This document shows, in pieces, positions 28,877-37,868 of a stretch of 62,970 nt of DNA. The stretch is from Gammaproteobacteria bacterium (GTDB taxonomy: Bacteria; Pseudomonadota; Gammaproteobacteria; Chromatiales; Chromatiaceae), in assembly GCA_009928645.1 (NCBI GenBank), contig SACH01000007.1, positions 1-62,970 on the forward strand, in the 5' to 3' direction. Within the stretch, counting starts at the first letter, position 1; each line of letters begins with the position of its first letter. The notes under the pieces are model-generated. The model had not been told where the DNA came from. It made no database searches and worked only from the letters and a program-made list of their open reading frames with translations. A program made the translations under genes and the position numbers.

Positions 28877-30423
28877 TGACCACCCTCTACCGCATGCCCT
28901 CCTTGGGTGCCGACATGGAGGCCGGCACCCTCATCGAATGGGTCCTCCAGCCCGCCCAGCCCTTCGCCAAGGGCGATGTCATCGCCGTGGTGGAGACCCA
29001 GAAGGGGGCCATTGAGGTGGAGGTCTTTCATGACGGCGTCATGGGCCGCCAGCTCATCGAAGTCGGGCGGACGGTGCCCGTGGGTACTCCCATGGCTGAG
29101 TTGGAGACCCTGGTTGTCACGCCCCCGAGTCAAGAGACCTTGGTCCAGCCGGCGGTTCAGCCCATGGCCCAAACCGCCCTCCAGCCGAAGGTCGAGCCTC
29201 CCAGCCTCGCTGTCAGCGGCTCCAAGATGATTGAGTCGGTACTACCCCAGGCGCCTCCGCCCGAAGCGCCGTCGCCGGGAGTGCCATTGCCAACGGAAGC
29301 GCATCCCCTGTTTCCCCCACCGGCATCCGTAACCCCCCCATCGGCGGAAGTCATTACCCCCCGCGCCCCCGTCCGCCCTCGTGCCTCGCCCGTAGCCCGT
29401 CGCCTGGCCCAGCAACACGGGGTGAGCCTGGCGGGGCTCCCCGGCAGCGGACCCGGCGGGGCCATCCAGCTGGTTGATGTGCAGTCGGCCGTTGAAGCCC
29501 TGGCGCGCGGCGCAGGCTTGTCGCCAGGCACCTGCACCGGTTCCCTGACCCAACCACCCGCCGGACAGCCCGTAACTCCCTCACTTCTGGATGTGAAATC
29601 AGGTCAAGACCTTGCGCTGGCCGTAACCCCTACGCTGTTTCAAGCTGCCACACCAACTCCAGCCCCAGCCCCAGCCCCAGCCCCAGCCCGGGCCCAGCCT
29701 CCAGCCCCTGTCCCGACCCTAACCCCAGCCGGTCGCCGCCCCGCGCATCCTGGCCTGGACCTGGCCGCCATGCGCCAGGCCATCGCCGCGGCCATGGCCC
29801 ACTCCAAGCGGGAGATCCCTCACTACTATCTGAGCCAGGACATCGATCTGACCCCGGCCAGCGACTGGCTGGCCCGGCGCAATGCCGAACTACCGCCGGA
29901 GCGGCGCCTGCTCATGGGCGTGCTCTTCATCAAGGCCGTGGCCCTGACCCTCAAGGGCTTTCCCGAGCTCAACGGCTTTGACCGCGAGGGGCGCTTCGTA
30001 CCCTCCGCCGCCATCCACGTCGGCTGCGCCACGGCCATCCGCGGCGGCGGGCTGGTGGCGCCGGCCATTCACGATACGGACCAACTGGATCTCGACAGCC
30101 TCATGGCCCGGCTGCGCGACCTGGTAGCGCGGGTGCGCGGCGGCGGTCTGCGTGCCTCGGAACTGGCGGACCCGACCATCACCGTCTCCAGCCTGGGGGA
30201 ACGGGGGGTGGACCGCCTCTACGGCATCATCTACCCGCCCCAGGTGGCCATCGTCGGCTTCGGCATGCCGCGGCCGGCGCCCTGGATTCTGGAGGGCTGG
30301 GTCGTCCCCCGCCAGGTCGTCTCCGCCACCCTGGCCGCCGACCATCGTCACAGCGACGGCCATCGTGGCGCCCTTTTTCTGGCCCAGGTGGGGCAGCGCC
30401 TGAAAGAACCGGAGCGACTGTGA
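28873..30423 (+). CDS. pdhC: 2-oxoacid dehydrogenase E2 (dihydrolipoyl acyltransferase)
   Basis: 516 residues: lipoyl domain 1-80 with lipoyl-Lys44 in [12 protein letters not shown]; a long Pro/Ala linker; an E3-binding domain ([32 protein letters not shown]); a second Ala/Pro linker built on a CCAGCC repeat; and the catalytic domain ending with the active-site HxxxDG block ([14 protein letters not shown]). An E3-binding domain is present although no E3 gene is in the window, so lipoamide dehydrogenase must come from elsewhere. An ACP gene follows 20 bp later. Confidence 0.9.
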   Translation: MMTTLYRMPSLGADMEAGTLIEWVLQPAQPFAKGDVIAVVETQKGAIEVEVFHDGVMGRQLIEVGRTVPVGTPMAELETLVVTPPSQETLVQPAVQPMAQTALQPKVEPPSLAVSGSKMIESVLPQAPPPEAPSPGVPLPTEAHPLFPPPASVTPPSAEVITPRAPVRPRASPVARRLAQQHGVSLAGLPGSGPGGAIQLVDVQSAVEALARGAGLSPGTCTGSLTQPPAGQPVTPSLLDVKSGQDLALAVTPTLFQAATPTPAPAPAPAPARAQPPAPVPTLTPAGRRPAHPGLDLAAMRQAIAAAMAHSKREIPHYYLSQDIDLTPASDWLARRNAELPPERRLLMGVLFIKAVALTLKGFPELNGFDREGRFVPSAAIHVGCATAIRGGGLVAPAIHDTDQLDLDSLMARLRDLVARVRGGGLRASELADPTITVSSLGERGVDRLYGIIYPPQVAIVGFGMPRPAPWILEGWVVPRQVVSATLAADHRHSDGHRGALFLAQVGQRLKEPERL

Positions 30424-30443
30424 CTCAAGACATGAGGAGAAGC

Positions 30444-30713
30444 ATGACGATGAGCACCACCATGACCAAAGACGAGATCCAGGCCGCCGCCCTGGAGGAG
30501 CTGACCAACGTCGCCCCCGACCTGGCGGACGAGGCCATCCCCCCGGATGCCGACCTTCGCGAGGTCTTCGACCTGGATTCCATGGACTTTCTCAACTGGT
30601 TCACCGCCCTCCATCGCCGCCTGGGGGTCGACATCCCTGAACTCGACTATCCCAAGCTGCGCAGCCTGGATGACGTGGCTGCTTACCTGGTCGCCAGGCT
30701 CCAGGGTCACTGA
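30444..30713 (+). CDS. Acyl carrier protein
   Basis: 89 residues with a four-helix ACP pattern and the phosphopantetheine attachment Ser46 in VFDLDSMDFLNWF. The start at MTMSTTMTK follows GAGGAG; an in-frame GTG at 30420 overlapping the E2 stop lacks such a site. Its place at the end of a ligase-E1-E2 operon is unusual. It suggests that an acyl group made by the dehydrogenase or ligase is carried on ACP, or that the operon feeds a dedicated biosynthetic step. Function inferred from context only. Confidence 0.85.
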   Translation: MTMSTTMTKDEIQAAALEELTNVAPDLADEAIPPDADLREVFDLDSMDFLNWFTALHRRLGVDIPELDYPKLRSLDDVAAYLVARLQGH

Positions 30714-30731
30714 GAGTCAGCCGACCAATCC

Positions 30732-30872
30732 TCAGGGGGAGATGGCCTCGGCAAACCGCCGCAAAGGCTGCTCCTCGGCCCGGGCCTCTTCGAGCAACTG
30801 GTGCCAGTCGTCCGGTGGGTGACCGCTAACCAGCATCTTGTGAAATTCCCGATTGGCGTCGTCGTTACTTTC
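30732..30872 (-). other. In-frame extension after an amber codon
   Basis: Continuing the frame of the neighbouring hypothetical gene past its TAG gives 46 more codons with protein-like content (ANREFHKMLVSGHPPDDWHQ then LLEEARAEEQPLRRFAEAIS) before a TGA. Either the TAG is a recent nonsense mutation or this is a separate small ORF with no clear start. Confidence 0.4.
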
Positions 30873-31373
30873 CTATTCCTCGTCCCCCGGGCCAGTGATC
30901 AGTCGGGCCACCTCGGGCGGTGAGTAGCCGAGACATTCACCCAGTGCTACCCGGCTGCGCACGCCGAGGAATTCCCGCGACAGACGCCGCTCGGCGAACA
31001 GCAGATTTTGCTTGGCGGCATGGTCTTGATAAAGCAGTTCCGCCGGCTGGGGCGCGAAGGGGCGGCGACTGACCCGGGCGATCCGTCCCAGGTTCACCCC
31101 GCGCCCGTCGTCCAGCAAGAGCAGGTGCGGGGCCAGCCCCCGGGTCGGATCTGGGCGGGGAAAGTCGATCAGTCCCAGGAGCACGTAAGGCTTGGCGGTC
31201 AGGCGGATACCGAGTTGGACGGGGCTGTCACTCAGTTCGGCCAGGAAGATGGTCTCGCCGATGGCCGCACGCAGTTGCTCGAGCTGGCGGTTATAGTCCG
31301 GGGAGGGCCAAAGGGTCTGGGTGATCTCCTCTTCCCGGCCCCGTTGGCCTGAAGTGTCGTGGGCAAGGGGCAT
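30873..31373 (-). CDS. Hypothetical protein, possibly truncated by a nonsense codon
   Basis: 166 residues from ATG at MPLAHDTSGQRG. No family recognised. The middle (IGETIFLAELSDSPVQLGIR; YVLLGLIDFPRPDP; HLLLLDDGRGVNLGRI) looks like a beta-rich regulatory or binding domain, and the C-terminal third is helical (LLFAERRLSREFLGVRSRVA). It ends at TAG, after which the same frame stays open for 46 codons. It lies directly before DsrE on the same strand (about 86 bp), so the two may be co-transcribed. Confidence 0.55.
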   Translation of the reverse strand: MPLAHDTSGQRGREEEITQTLWPSPDYNRQLEQLRAAIGETIFLAELSDSPVQLGIRLTAKPYVLLGLIDFPRPDPTRGLAPHLLLLDDGRGVNLGRIARVSRRPFAPQPAELLYQDHAAKQNLLFAERRLSREFLGVRSRVALGECLGYSPPEVARLITGPGDEE

Positions 31374-31459
31374 GGCATGGTTCACCGTGTGATTCGTCGC
31401 AGGCCCGTCAATGTGGGGACAGGGTATTGCCTCCGCCACAGCCCGGTGGTCGTGTGGAT

Positions 31460-31804
31460 TCAGAATACCAGCACGCGTGCCGCGGCCAGGGTTTCCGTGG
31501 CCAGTTCATCCAGGGTGCTGCGCTGGGTCCCTTCGATCAGTTCCGCCTCCGTGATCCCGCGGGCATCCATGCAGGTGCCGCAGAGCAGTACCTTACCCTT
31601 CCGGGCCACCCCTCTCACCATTAGTTCCAGGTTGTAATAGCCCTGCGGTACCTTCTGGCCGGCCTTGGCGCAGGCCACCGCGTCGGCCATGAGGAAGACA
31701 CAGACCGGCTCGTCCTTGCCGGTCAGGGCCTTGGCCAGGCGCAGGGCATTGAAGCTGCGCTCGGAGCCGTAGGGGGGATCGTTGAGGATGAAGAGGGTGG
31801 ACAT
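31460..31804 (-). CDS. DsrE/DsrF-like sulfur-relay protein
   Basis: 114 residues of the DsrE fold: MSTLFILNDPPYGSERSFNA, VFLMADAVACAK, and LLCGTCMDARG with Cys75 and Cys78. Proteins of this family carry persulfide sulfur in sulfur-oxidising bacteria and in tRNA thiolation. Standalone single-gene versions like this one are cytoplasmic sulfur carriers of unassigned partner. Context with a rhodanese-type regulator 2 kb away fits sulfur handling. Confidence 0.88.
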   Translation of the reverse strand: MSTLFILNDPPYGSERSFNALRLAKALTGKDEPVCVFLMADAVACAKAGQKVPQGYYNLELMVRGVARKGKVLLCGTCMDARGITEAELIEGTQRSTLDELATETLAAARVLVF

Positions 31805-31886
31805 GAGTGCGACTCCGTTGAGCTTGAGAGTTCGTGGAGGTGGAGCTTAGGAGCGAGGTTGTGTGGGCTGAGACGGAGGGAGAGGT

Positions 31887-32576
31887 TCACCCGCGGTCAT
31901 GCGAGTTTTCGCTTCTGCCGCCATCAACCATAGGGGCCTGGCGCAGACGGGCCACCAGTCGGGGCAGGAAGGCCAGGGCGGCCAGCAGGGCCAGGGCAAC
32001 GAGGCCCTTCTGGATCAGGCCCTCCCCTCCGCCGGCAGCCTCGCGGCCGGCATAGCCCAGCCAGGTGTAGGCGATGGCCCCCGGCAACATGCCGCTCGCG
32101 GTGGCGAGCAGGTAGGGGAGGAAGGGAATGCGCGTCAGCCCCAGGGCATAGTTGAGCAGGTTGAAGGGAAAGACCGGCACCAGGCGGGTGAAGGCGACGA
32201 AGCGCCAGCCCTCCGCCTCCACGCCCTGGATCAGGCGCTTGAGCAGCCCCCCAGCGCGGGCCTGAACCCAGTCACCGGCCAGATAGCGGGCGACCAGAAA
32301 GGCTAGCACTGCCCCGATTGTGGCGCCGGTGAGGTTCCACAGGCTCCCCCACAGCGGCCCGAACAGGGCGCCGCCGGCCAGGGTGAGCAGGGAACCGGGC
32401 AGGAACAGGACGGTGGCGATGGCATAGAGGCCAATGAAGAGCAGGGGTCCCACCGGGCCGGCGGCTTCGACCCAGGCCGTCAGGGCGCTGGCGTCCAGGT
32501 GCTCGCGGTTGATCAGGGCCAGGGCGATGCCGGTGGCAAGCGCCATGCCCAGCAATAGGCGCGGGGCCGTCTTCAT
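31887..32576 (-). CDS. TVP38/TMEM64 (DedA-like) membrane protein
   Basis: 229-residue inner-membrane protein with about six hydrophobic segments and the SNARE-associated/DedA core: FLPGSLLTLAGGALFGPLWG, NLTGATIGAVLAFLVARYL, and FTRLVPVFPFNLLNYALGLT. The family includes lipid scramblase-like proteins. It overlaps the upstream hydroxylase gene by four bases, so both are likely expressed together and act on membrane lipids. Confidence 0.9.
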   Translation of the reverse strand: MKTAPRLLLGMALATGIALALINREHLDASALTAWVEAAGPVGPLLFIGLYAIATVLFLPGSLLTLAGGALFGPLWGSLWNLTGATIGAVLAFLVARYLAGDWVQARAGGLLKRLIQGVEAEGWRFVAFTRLVPVFPFNLLNYALGLTRIPFLPYLLATASGMLPGAIAYTWLGYAGREAAGGGEGLIQKGLVALALLAALAFLPRLVARLRQAPMVDGGRSENSHDRG

Positions 32577-33514
32577 GGCCGCCTCCCGGCTGGAGCGTTT
32601 CGCCCAATAGAACCACCCGATTTGCCCAGACCGCCCGATTCGCCCTGTCCGCCTGGTTCACCCTGGCCAGGCGCTTCCCAGCGCCGGCGATTGATGGCAT
32701 AGCCGGTGATCGCGCCGCGGAAGGGCAGGGCCAGCATCCCTGGCAGGGCGGCGACCTCCCGGGGGTCGCGGTGGTCGTCGATGCCGATGGTCATGGCCAG
32801 GTGACCGGCGCGGGGCTGGTCGCGGTAGGTGCCAAAGAGACGGTCCCACCAGGAGAGGTTGAAGCCAAAGTTGGAGTTGGTCTCGTCCTCCGCGATCGAA
32901 TGGTGCACCCGGTGCATGTCGGGGGTGACGAAGACCCAGCGCAGCCGCCGGTCCAGCCATGCGGGCAGGCCAACGTTGCCGTGGTTGAACATGGCCATGC
33001 CGTTGAGGATGACCTCGAACAGGATCACCGCCACCACCGGCGGCCCCAGGGCTAGGATGACGGCGAATTTGATGAGCATGGACAGCAGGATCTCGATGGG
33101 GTGAAAACGCGCCCCGGTGGTGAGGTCATAGTCCAGGTCGGCGTGGTGGACCCGGTGCAGCCGCCACAGGGCCGGCACGGCGTGGAAGAAGACGTGCTGC
33201 GCCCAGATGGCCAGGTCGAGGGCCATCACCGCCAGGGGGATCGCCAGCCAGGGGGAGAGGGGAAACTGATTGAGCAGGCCCCAGCCCTGGGCCGCCGCCG
33301 TCGCCGCCAGTCCCACCGCCACGACGGGGAAGAGCAGGCGCAGCAGGATCGTGTTCAGGGCCACCAGGCCCAGGTTGCTGGCCCAGCGTAGGGTCTTGGA
33401 CACGGTCAGGGCTCGCCGGGGGGCGCGCCATTCCCACAGGGCCATGGCGGCGAAGATGCCAAGGAAGGCGGTCAGGCGGATGGCCGCCTCATGGGTCTGG
33501 ACGAAGGTCTCCAC
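32573..33514 (-). CDS. Sterol desaturase/fatty-acid hydroxylase family membrane protein
   Basis: 313-residue di-iron membrane enzyme. Three His clusters are visible: WAQHVFFHAVP, LHRVHHADLDYD and MHRVHHSIAEDETNSN, plus a further FNHGNVGLP His. Four TM helices surround them. It probably hydroxylates or desaturates a lipid; substrate unknown. The C-terminus ends in a Gly/Glu/Ser-rich tail (EPGGQGESGGLGKSGGS) which overlaps the start of the TVP38 gene. Confidence 0.88.
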   Translation of the reverse strand: METFVQTHEAAIRLTAFLGIFAAMALWEWRAPRRALTVSKTLRWASNLGLVALNTILLRLLFPVVAVGLAATAAAQGWGLLNQFPLSPWLAIPLAVMALDLAIWAQHVFFHAVPALWRLHRVHHADLDYDLTTGARFHPIEILLSMLIKFAVILALGPPVVAVILFEVILNGMAMFNHGNVGLPAWLDRRLRWVFVTPDMHRVHHSIAEDETNSNFGFNLSWWDRLFGTYRDQPRAGHLAMTIGIDDHRDPREVAALPGMLALPFRGAITGYAINRRRWEAPGQGEPGGQGESGGLGKSGGSIGRNAPAGRRP

Positions 33515-33721
33515 GCTGGTCTGCCTCCGGTGGTCCGGTTGTTGGTTGGCTGGACCTGAGTCTGGCAGATGAGGGCGTTTTATTCAACGATAAGGTTGAT
33601 TGAAGCGGCGTTCGTTGTCGCCGGCAAGTCATTCCTGAATTCGGGTACCACATTCCGTGACTTTCACGCTGAGCGGTGGCTTTGTGAGAACAACCTGGGT
33701 GATGGCGTGGACCCGGCCCCC

Positions 33722-33788
33722 TATACTGGTGACCTGGACGATGTTCAATACTGTTTTTGATGGTTGTCGAGCCATCCGCGGGAGTCAG
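33722..33788 (+). promoter_or_regulatory. Shared 67-bp promoter/operator region, copy 1
   Basis: Starts with TATACTG, a possible -10, and ends two bases before the ATG of the ArsR-rhodanese gene. It matches 39360-39426, ahead of arsS, at 53 of 67 positions. The centre TTCAAT-N6-TTTGA is an imperfect inverted repeat that is perfect (TCAAT-N6-ATTGA) in the other copy, a layout typical of ArsR/SmtB operators. The operator role is inferred. Confidence 0.6.
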
Positions 33789-33790
33789 CC

Positions 33791-34456
33791 ATGTCACCTA
33801 GCCTCGATCCCAAACAGGCCCTGTTCGCCCAACTGGCGGTTGTCGCCCGGGCCTTGGGCCATGGCTCGCGCCTGGAACTGCTGGATTACCTCGCCCAGGG
33901 GGAGCGCAGCGTCGAGGACTTGGCCCAAGTCGCCGGGCTGTCCATCGCCAATACCTCCAAGCACTTGCAGCAACTCAAGGCGGCGGGGCTGGTGCAGGCG
34001 CGGCGCGATGGCAAGCATATCCGCTACACCCTGGGGGACGAGCGCGTGCTGGATGTGCTGGCCGTGCTGCGCGGCATCGCCGCGGCCCACCTCGACGCGG
34101 TCGAGGATCTGGTCGGGACCTATCTGCGCGGGCGCGACGCCCTGGAACCGGTGCCGGCCCAGGACCTGCTGGACCGGGTGCGCGCCGGCCTGGTGACGGT
34201 CCTGGACGTGCGCCCTCCCGAGGAGTATGCCCAGGGCCATGTGGCCGGCGCCCTGAATGTCCCCTTGGAGCGCTTGCAGGAGCGGCTCCGGGACCTGCCC
34301 CCGGATCGCGAGGTGGTGGCCTATTGCCGGGGTCCCTGGTGCGTGCTGTCCTTCGAGGCGGTGGCTAGGTTGCGCCAGGCGGGCTTCACCGCGCGCCGCC
34401 TGGAGGACGGGCTGCCGGAGTGGCGCCGCGCCGGGCTGCCAGTGGCGAGCGACTGA
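33791..34456 (+). CDS. ArsR-type regulator fused to a rhodanese domain
   Basis: 221 residues: winged-helix DNA-binding domain 1-100 (LEDLAQVAGL-type helix with SIANTSKHLQQLKAAGLV) and rhodanese domain 130-221 with VLDVRPPEEYAQGHVAGALN and active-site loop YCRGPWCVLS. The only Cys pair is Cys179 and Cys184 in the rhodanese loop. The ArsR metal site (ELCVCDL type) is absent, so the signal is more likely a sulfur persulfide or arsenic bound at the rhodanese Cys than classical metal binding. The promoter shares 67 bp with arsS, suggesting joint control. Confidence 0.9.
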   Translation: MSPSLDPKQALFAQLAVVARALGHGSRLELLDYLAQGERSVEDLAQVAGLSIANTSKHLQQLKAAGLVQARRDGKHIRYTLGDERVLDVLAVLRGIAAAHLDAVEDLVGTYLRGRDALEPVPAQDLLDRVRAGLVTVLDVRPPEEYAQGHVAGALNVPLERLQERLRDLPPDREVVAYCRGPWCVLSFEAVARLRQAGFTARRLEDGLPEWRRAGLPVASD

Positions 34457-35716
34457 TCAGGGGCTTTCACTTACCCTTTCGCTCCCGCTCCCGCTCCCGC
34501 TCCCGCTCCCGCTCCCGCTCCCGCTCCCGTCCTCGGCCGCGCTACGCTGACAGGCCGGCAGATTGCGCGTCTCCCAGGGGTGGCTGGCGCAGTATTCCCC
34601 CCGCTGGCGGCGGAAGTTTTGCAAATGCTGGTCGATGGTCGCCCCGGTCAGATCGACGCCGAAACCCGTATCGACGGGCGGCGGGCTGGCGGGCAGCAGG
34701 GTCTCCAGGATCTCCTTGCCGGCCTCGGCGGAGTAGTGAGAGTACTCCCAGTAGTAACGCATCTCATCCTTGCCCGTGACCTGGGGCACGGGTTCGGTGG
34801 TGATGCGGTTGAAGCCGGTGAAGTCCCGGAAACGGATGTCGCAGCCCTCCTGGCGGCGCTGGTCGAAGATCGTGACCAGATCGCGCTTCCACTGCTCATG
34901 GGCCGGCAGCACATCCTGCCAGTAGGACAACTCCGCCAGGGCGTGGACCGGGCTGAGGAAGAAGCGCAAGGCGACCCCCTGACGACAATAGTCCTGGGTG
35001 ACCTGGTCCAGGGCCGCCAGGGTCCCGGCGGTATCCTGGGGAACGGCCGAGGGGTCCCCCTGGTTGATGATCTTGTCGAAGGCGAAGGCCGTGCCCCCCT
35101 CATCCGCCATGATGATCTTCAGGCACTCGTCGGATTTATGGCCGCGGCTGGCCAGGATCGGCAGGCATTGCCGGGTGTTGGTGCCAAGGAGGATCTTCCA
35201 GGTCTCCACCGTCTGGGTCCAGGAGGCGGCGCGCTTGAGGTTGAGCAGGAAGCGCTTGACGGGATAGAGATCCGAGGTGGCGATCAGCTCTTCGGCGAAA
35301 TCACTGTTACCCCCTTGCAGGCCGAACAGCCAGCCATAGTCCAGGCCCCAGACCACCATCCTGGGCCGGTGGAAATAGCTGGTGTGGCGCAGCATGTTTA
35401 TGGCGTCCTTCAGGGAGGCGCCACTGATGGCCAGGTTGAGTACCCGCTGGTCCGCGAACTGGGGCAGTTCCGTGGGTAGGCCGATCTCGGTGCGGGAACT
35501 GCCGATGAAGACCAGGTCCGGCTGGTAGCGATAGGCGGCGTAGGTCTTGCCCCAGGGGACGATCTTCTGCTGGGCGATGGTCAGCCGCTGCAGCAGGGGG
35601 GAGTCCCACTGGTGAATCAGGTAGGGGTCCACCTGGTAGTTGATGGTCACCACCAACCCCAGCAGGCCGAGGAAGGTCAGGCCGAGGTAGGCGAGATAGC
35701 GAGGGTAAGTGGCCAT
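34457..35716 (-). CDS. AlgJ/AlgX-like SGNH-type membrane-anchored protein
   Basis: 419 residues: one N-terminal TM anchor (YLAYLGLTFLGLLGLVVTINY), then a periplasmic domain with FIGSSRTEIGLP (serine of an SGNH-like GSS box), NLAISGASLKDAINML, and a late HYSAEAGKEILETLL block that would hold the D/H pair. Such proteins work with the MBOAT gene upstream to O-acetylate an exported polysaccharide. The C-terminus is a (Gly-Ser) tail from a GCTCCC hexamer repeat. Its stop abuts the stop of the convergent ArsR-rhodanese gene with no spacer. Confidence 0.7.
   Translation of the reverse strand: MATYPRYLAYLGLTFLGLLGLVVTINYQVDPYLIHQWDSPLLQRLTIAQQKIVPWGKTYAAYRYQPDLVFIGSSRTEIGLPTELPQFADQRVLNLAISGASLKDAINMLRHTSYFHRPRMVVWGLDYGWLFGLQGGNSDFAEELIATSDLYPVKRFLLNLKRAASWTQTVETWKILLGTNTRQCLPILASRGHKSDECLKIIMADEGGTAFAFDKIINQGDPSAVPQDTAGTLAALDQVTQDYCRQGVALRFFLSPVHALAELSYWQDVLPAHEQWKRDLVTIFDQRRQEGCDIRFRDFTGFNRITTEPVPQVTGKDEMRYYWEYSHYSAEAGKEILETLLPASPPPVDTGFGVDLTGATIDQHLQNFRRQRGEYCASHPWETRNLPACQRSAAEDGSGSGSGSGSGSGSGSERVSESP
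34481..34528. repeat. Hexanucleotide microsatellite (GCTCCC)8
   Basis: Eight perfect units, read on the minus strand as GGGAGC, encode alternating Gly-Ser at the C-terminus of the AlgJ-like protein. Unit length is a multiple of three, so copy-number changes keep the frame. Confidence 0.95.
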
Positions 35717-35849
35717 GGTCGGGGCTTAATCCTGGGCTGGGGCGGAAGGGCGCGAAGAGTGATCGGGACTCGAATCGGGATCTAAATCAGTGCTGAATCG
35801 GGACCGGAATCTGGCTGAGACGGGAACGCAATGGGGACCGGAACCTGGA

Positions 35850-37301
35850 TCAGAACTGGGCATAGATGAATTCAGCCGTCTTGTCCAGGTTGAGGAGGCC
35901 GATCACCAGCAGGGTCCCCATCGCCAGGGCCCAGCCCAGCGTGGGCCGCCACTGAACGCGGATCAGGGAGAAGGCCGCCTGGGCGTCCGGGAAGCGGTTG
36001 CCGACATACAGCACGATCTGATTGGTGTTGGGCATGAGGAAGGCGATGAAGGCCCCGAGGGCGACCATGGCCAGTTCACTTGGGCCGATGGCCGGATTGA
36101 CCGCCAGGCCATTGAGCCCGACCAGGCCCCGGAGCACCTCCAGGGCGGAACCCAGGTCCGGGGAGCGGAAGAAGACCCAGGCCAGGAGCACGGCCAGGAA
36201 GGTCAGGACCTGGCTGAAGAACCTGACCCCCCGGGTCGGCGCCGGCCGCCCCTCGCCCCGCCAGGTCTGCCAGCCATGCTGCACGCAGAGGTAGAGGCCA
36301 TGCAGGCCGCCCCAGATGACGAAGGTCCAGTTGGAGCCGTGCCAGAGCCCCCCCAGCAGCATGGTCAGCATCAGGTTGCGGTAACGGTTGAACTGGCCGT
36401 GGCGGTTACCACCCAGGGGGATGTAGAGATAGTTGCGCAGAAAGCGCGACAGGGAGATGTGCCAGCGGGTCCAGAACTCGCTGACATTGGTCGACTTGTA
36501 AGGGGAGTCGAAGTTGAAGGGGATCTGAAAGCCCAGCATGCGCGACACGCCGATGGCCATATCGGAGTAGCCGGAGAAATCGAAATAGAGCTGGAAGCTG
36601 TAGGCCAGGATGCCGATCCAGGCGGCCAGGAGTTGCGGGTCATCCCCGCTCAGGCCGGCATCGACCACCGGGACCAGGTTGTCGGCGATCAGGAGCTTCT
36701 TGGCCAGGCCGAAGGTGAAAAGGCTGAGGCCCACCGTCAGGTTTTCGGCGCTGAAGGCATAGTTCCGCCGGTCGGCGAACTGGGGCAGCAGGTCCTTGTG
36801 ATTCAGCACCGGCCCGGCGACGATGTAAGGGAAGTAGGAGGCGAACAGGGCGTAGCGCCAGAGGCCAACGTCCGCCGCCCGGCCATGGCGGGCATCGACC
36901 AGGAAGGCGATCTGGGTGAAGGAGAAAAAGGAGATGCCGATGGGCAGGAGCACGTCCAGCGGGTGGAGACCGGCCCCAGTGAGGTCGTTGACCGAGCGGA
37001 TAAAGAAATTGGCGTACTTGAAATAGCCCAGGAGCAACAGGTTGCCGGTGACGGCGAGGATCAGCCAGAGCCGTTTATGCGCCTCCGCCACCTGCTGGAT
37101 CCGCTGGTAAGCCAGGTAGTTACCGACGATGGAGATCGCCAGGATGGGCAGATAGGCCGGATTCCAGGAGACGTAAAAGGCCAGGGAGGCCAGCAGTAGC
37201 CAGGAGGCCGCCCAGTGCTCATCCCTTCTGCCGAGCAGGAAAAAGCCGATCAGCGTGACCGGCAGAAAGAGGAAGAGAAAATTGAAGGAGCTGAAAACCA
37301 T
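35850..37301 (-). CDS. MBOAT-family O-acyltransferase (AlgI-like)
   Basis: 483-residue polytopic membrane protein. AlgI-type N-terminus MVFSSFNFLFLFLPV, the SFFSFTQIAFLVDARHG segment, FWTRWHISLSRFLRNYLYIP, and the catalytic His in LLGGLWHGSNWTF. It moves an acyl (usually acetyl) group across the membrane for the AlgJ-like protein encoded 133 bp downstream. No alginate genes are present, so the acceptor polymer is unknown. The downstream gap contains only degenerate GGGACCGGAATCTGG-type repeats. Confidence 0.92.
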   Translation of the reverse strand: MVFSSFNFLFLFLPVTLIGFFLLGRRDEHWAASWLLLASLAFYVSWNPAYLPILAISIVGNYLAYQRIQQVAEAHKRLWLILAVTGNLLLLGYFKYANFFIRSVNDLTGAGLHPLDVLLPIGISFFSFTQIAFLVDARHGRAADVGLWRYALFASYFPYIVAGPVLNHKDLLPQFADRRNYAFSAENLTVGLSLFTFGLAKKLLIADNLVPVVDAGLSGDDPQLLAAWIGILAYSFQLYFDFSGYSDMAIGVSRMLGFQIPFNFDSPYKSTNVSEFWTRWHISLSRFLRNYLYIPLGGNRHGQFNRYRNLMLTMLLGGLWHGSNWTFVIWGGLHGLYLCVQHGWQTWRGEGRPAPTRGVRFFSQVLTFLAVLLAWVFFRSPDLGSALEVLRGLVGLNGLAVNPAIGPSELAMVALGAFIAFLMPNTNQIVLYVGNRFPDAQAAFSLIRVQWRPTLGWALAMGTLLVIGLLNLDKTAEFIYAQF

Positions 37302-37573
37302 GGCGATACCCGGCGGGAAGCGGCTGGAGGCGGCTGGAGGCGCGCGTATCTTACTCCCAGGTTCGCCCTTCAGCGCTAGGGCTGAAAAGGGGGGAGCGTC
37401 AGGACTAAATGTGGCGAGCGCTAGGGCTTGGCGTGGCGGGCCGCTATGGCTTGGCGAGGTGAGCGCGTGGCGAGCGCGTGGTCAGAGTATGGTAGGAGCA
37501 TGGTGGGCGTGTGTTGGGTAACTGTGTCAGTCTTAACTTGCAAAGCCGCCCATCTCCACCAACAATGTCAGCC

Positions 37574-37852
37574 ATGACTGACACGATTCGCTTTCCCGAC
37601 GAACTCGGCCGCCTCTTGAAAGCGCGCCGGCAAGAACTTGGCCTCACCATCAAGGACCTGGCGCAACGGGCCGGCAAGGTGCGGGAGGTGATCTACCGGA
37701 TCGAGGCGGGTGAAGACGTCACCCTCTCCTCCCTCATGGCCGTGCTGAGTGCGCTGGGCTTGGCGATGCGCCTGGAACAAGCCCGTATGCCGACCATGGA
37801 GGAAGTCGCCGCCCGTTTCTGGTTGGGGGAGGAGGACGAGGATGCTGCCTGA
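37574..37852 (+). CDS. XRE-family HTH protein (HipB-like)
   Basis: 92 residues: IRFPDELGRLLKARRQELGL, KDLAQRAGKVREVIYRIEAG and TLSSLMAVLSALGLAMRLEQ form a lambda-repressor-like HTH with a C-terminal tail resembling HipB antitoxins. In HipBA the kinase gene starts in the overlap with this stop, but here the next gene is a methyltransferase and no hipA is found. The 272 bp upstream are low-complexity (GCGCTAGGGCT and GGCGAG repeats) with no clear promoter. Confidence 0.75.
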   Translation: MTDTIRFPDELGRLLKARRQELGLTIKDLAQRAGKVREVIYRIEAGEDVTLSSLMAVLSALGLAMRLEQARMPTMEEVAARFWLGEEDEDAA

Positions 37853-37868
37853 AACGATATCTTCCACA

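Noticed and set aside
35790..37199. 469-codon plus-strand ORF
   Set aside because: Antisense shadow of the MBOAT gene.
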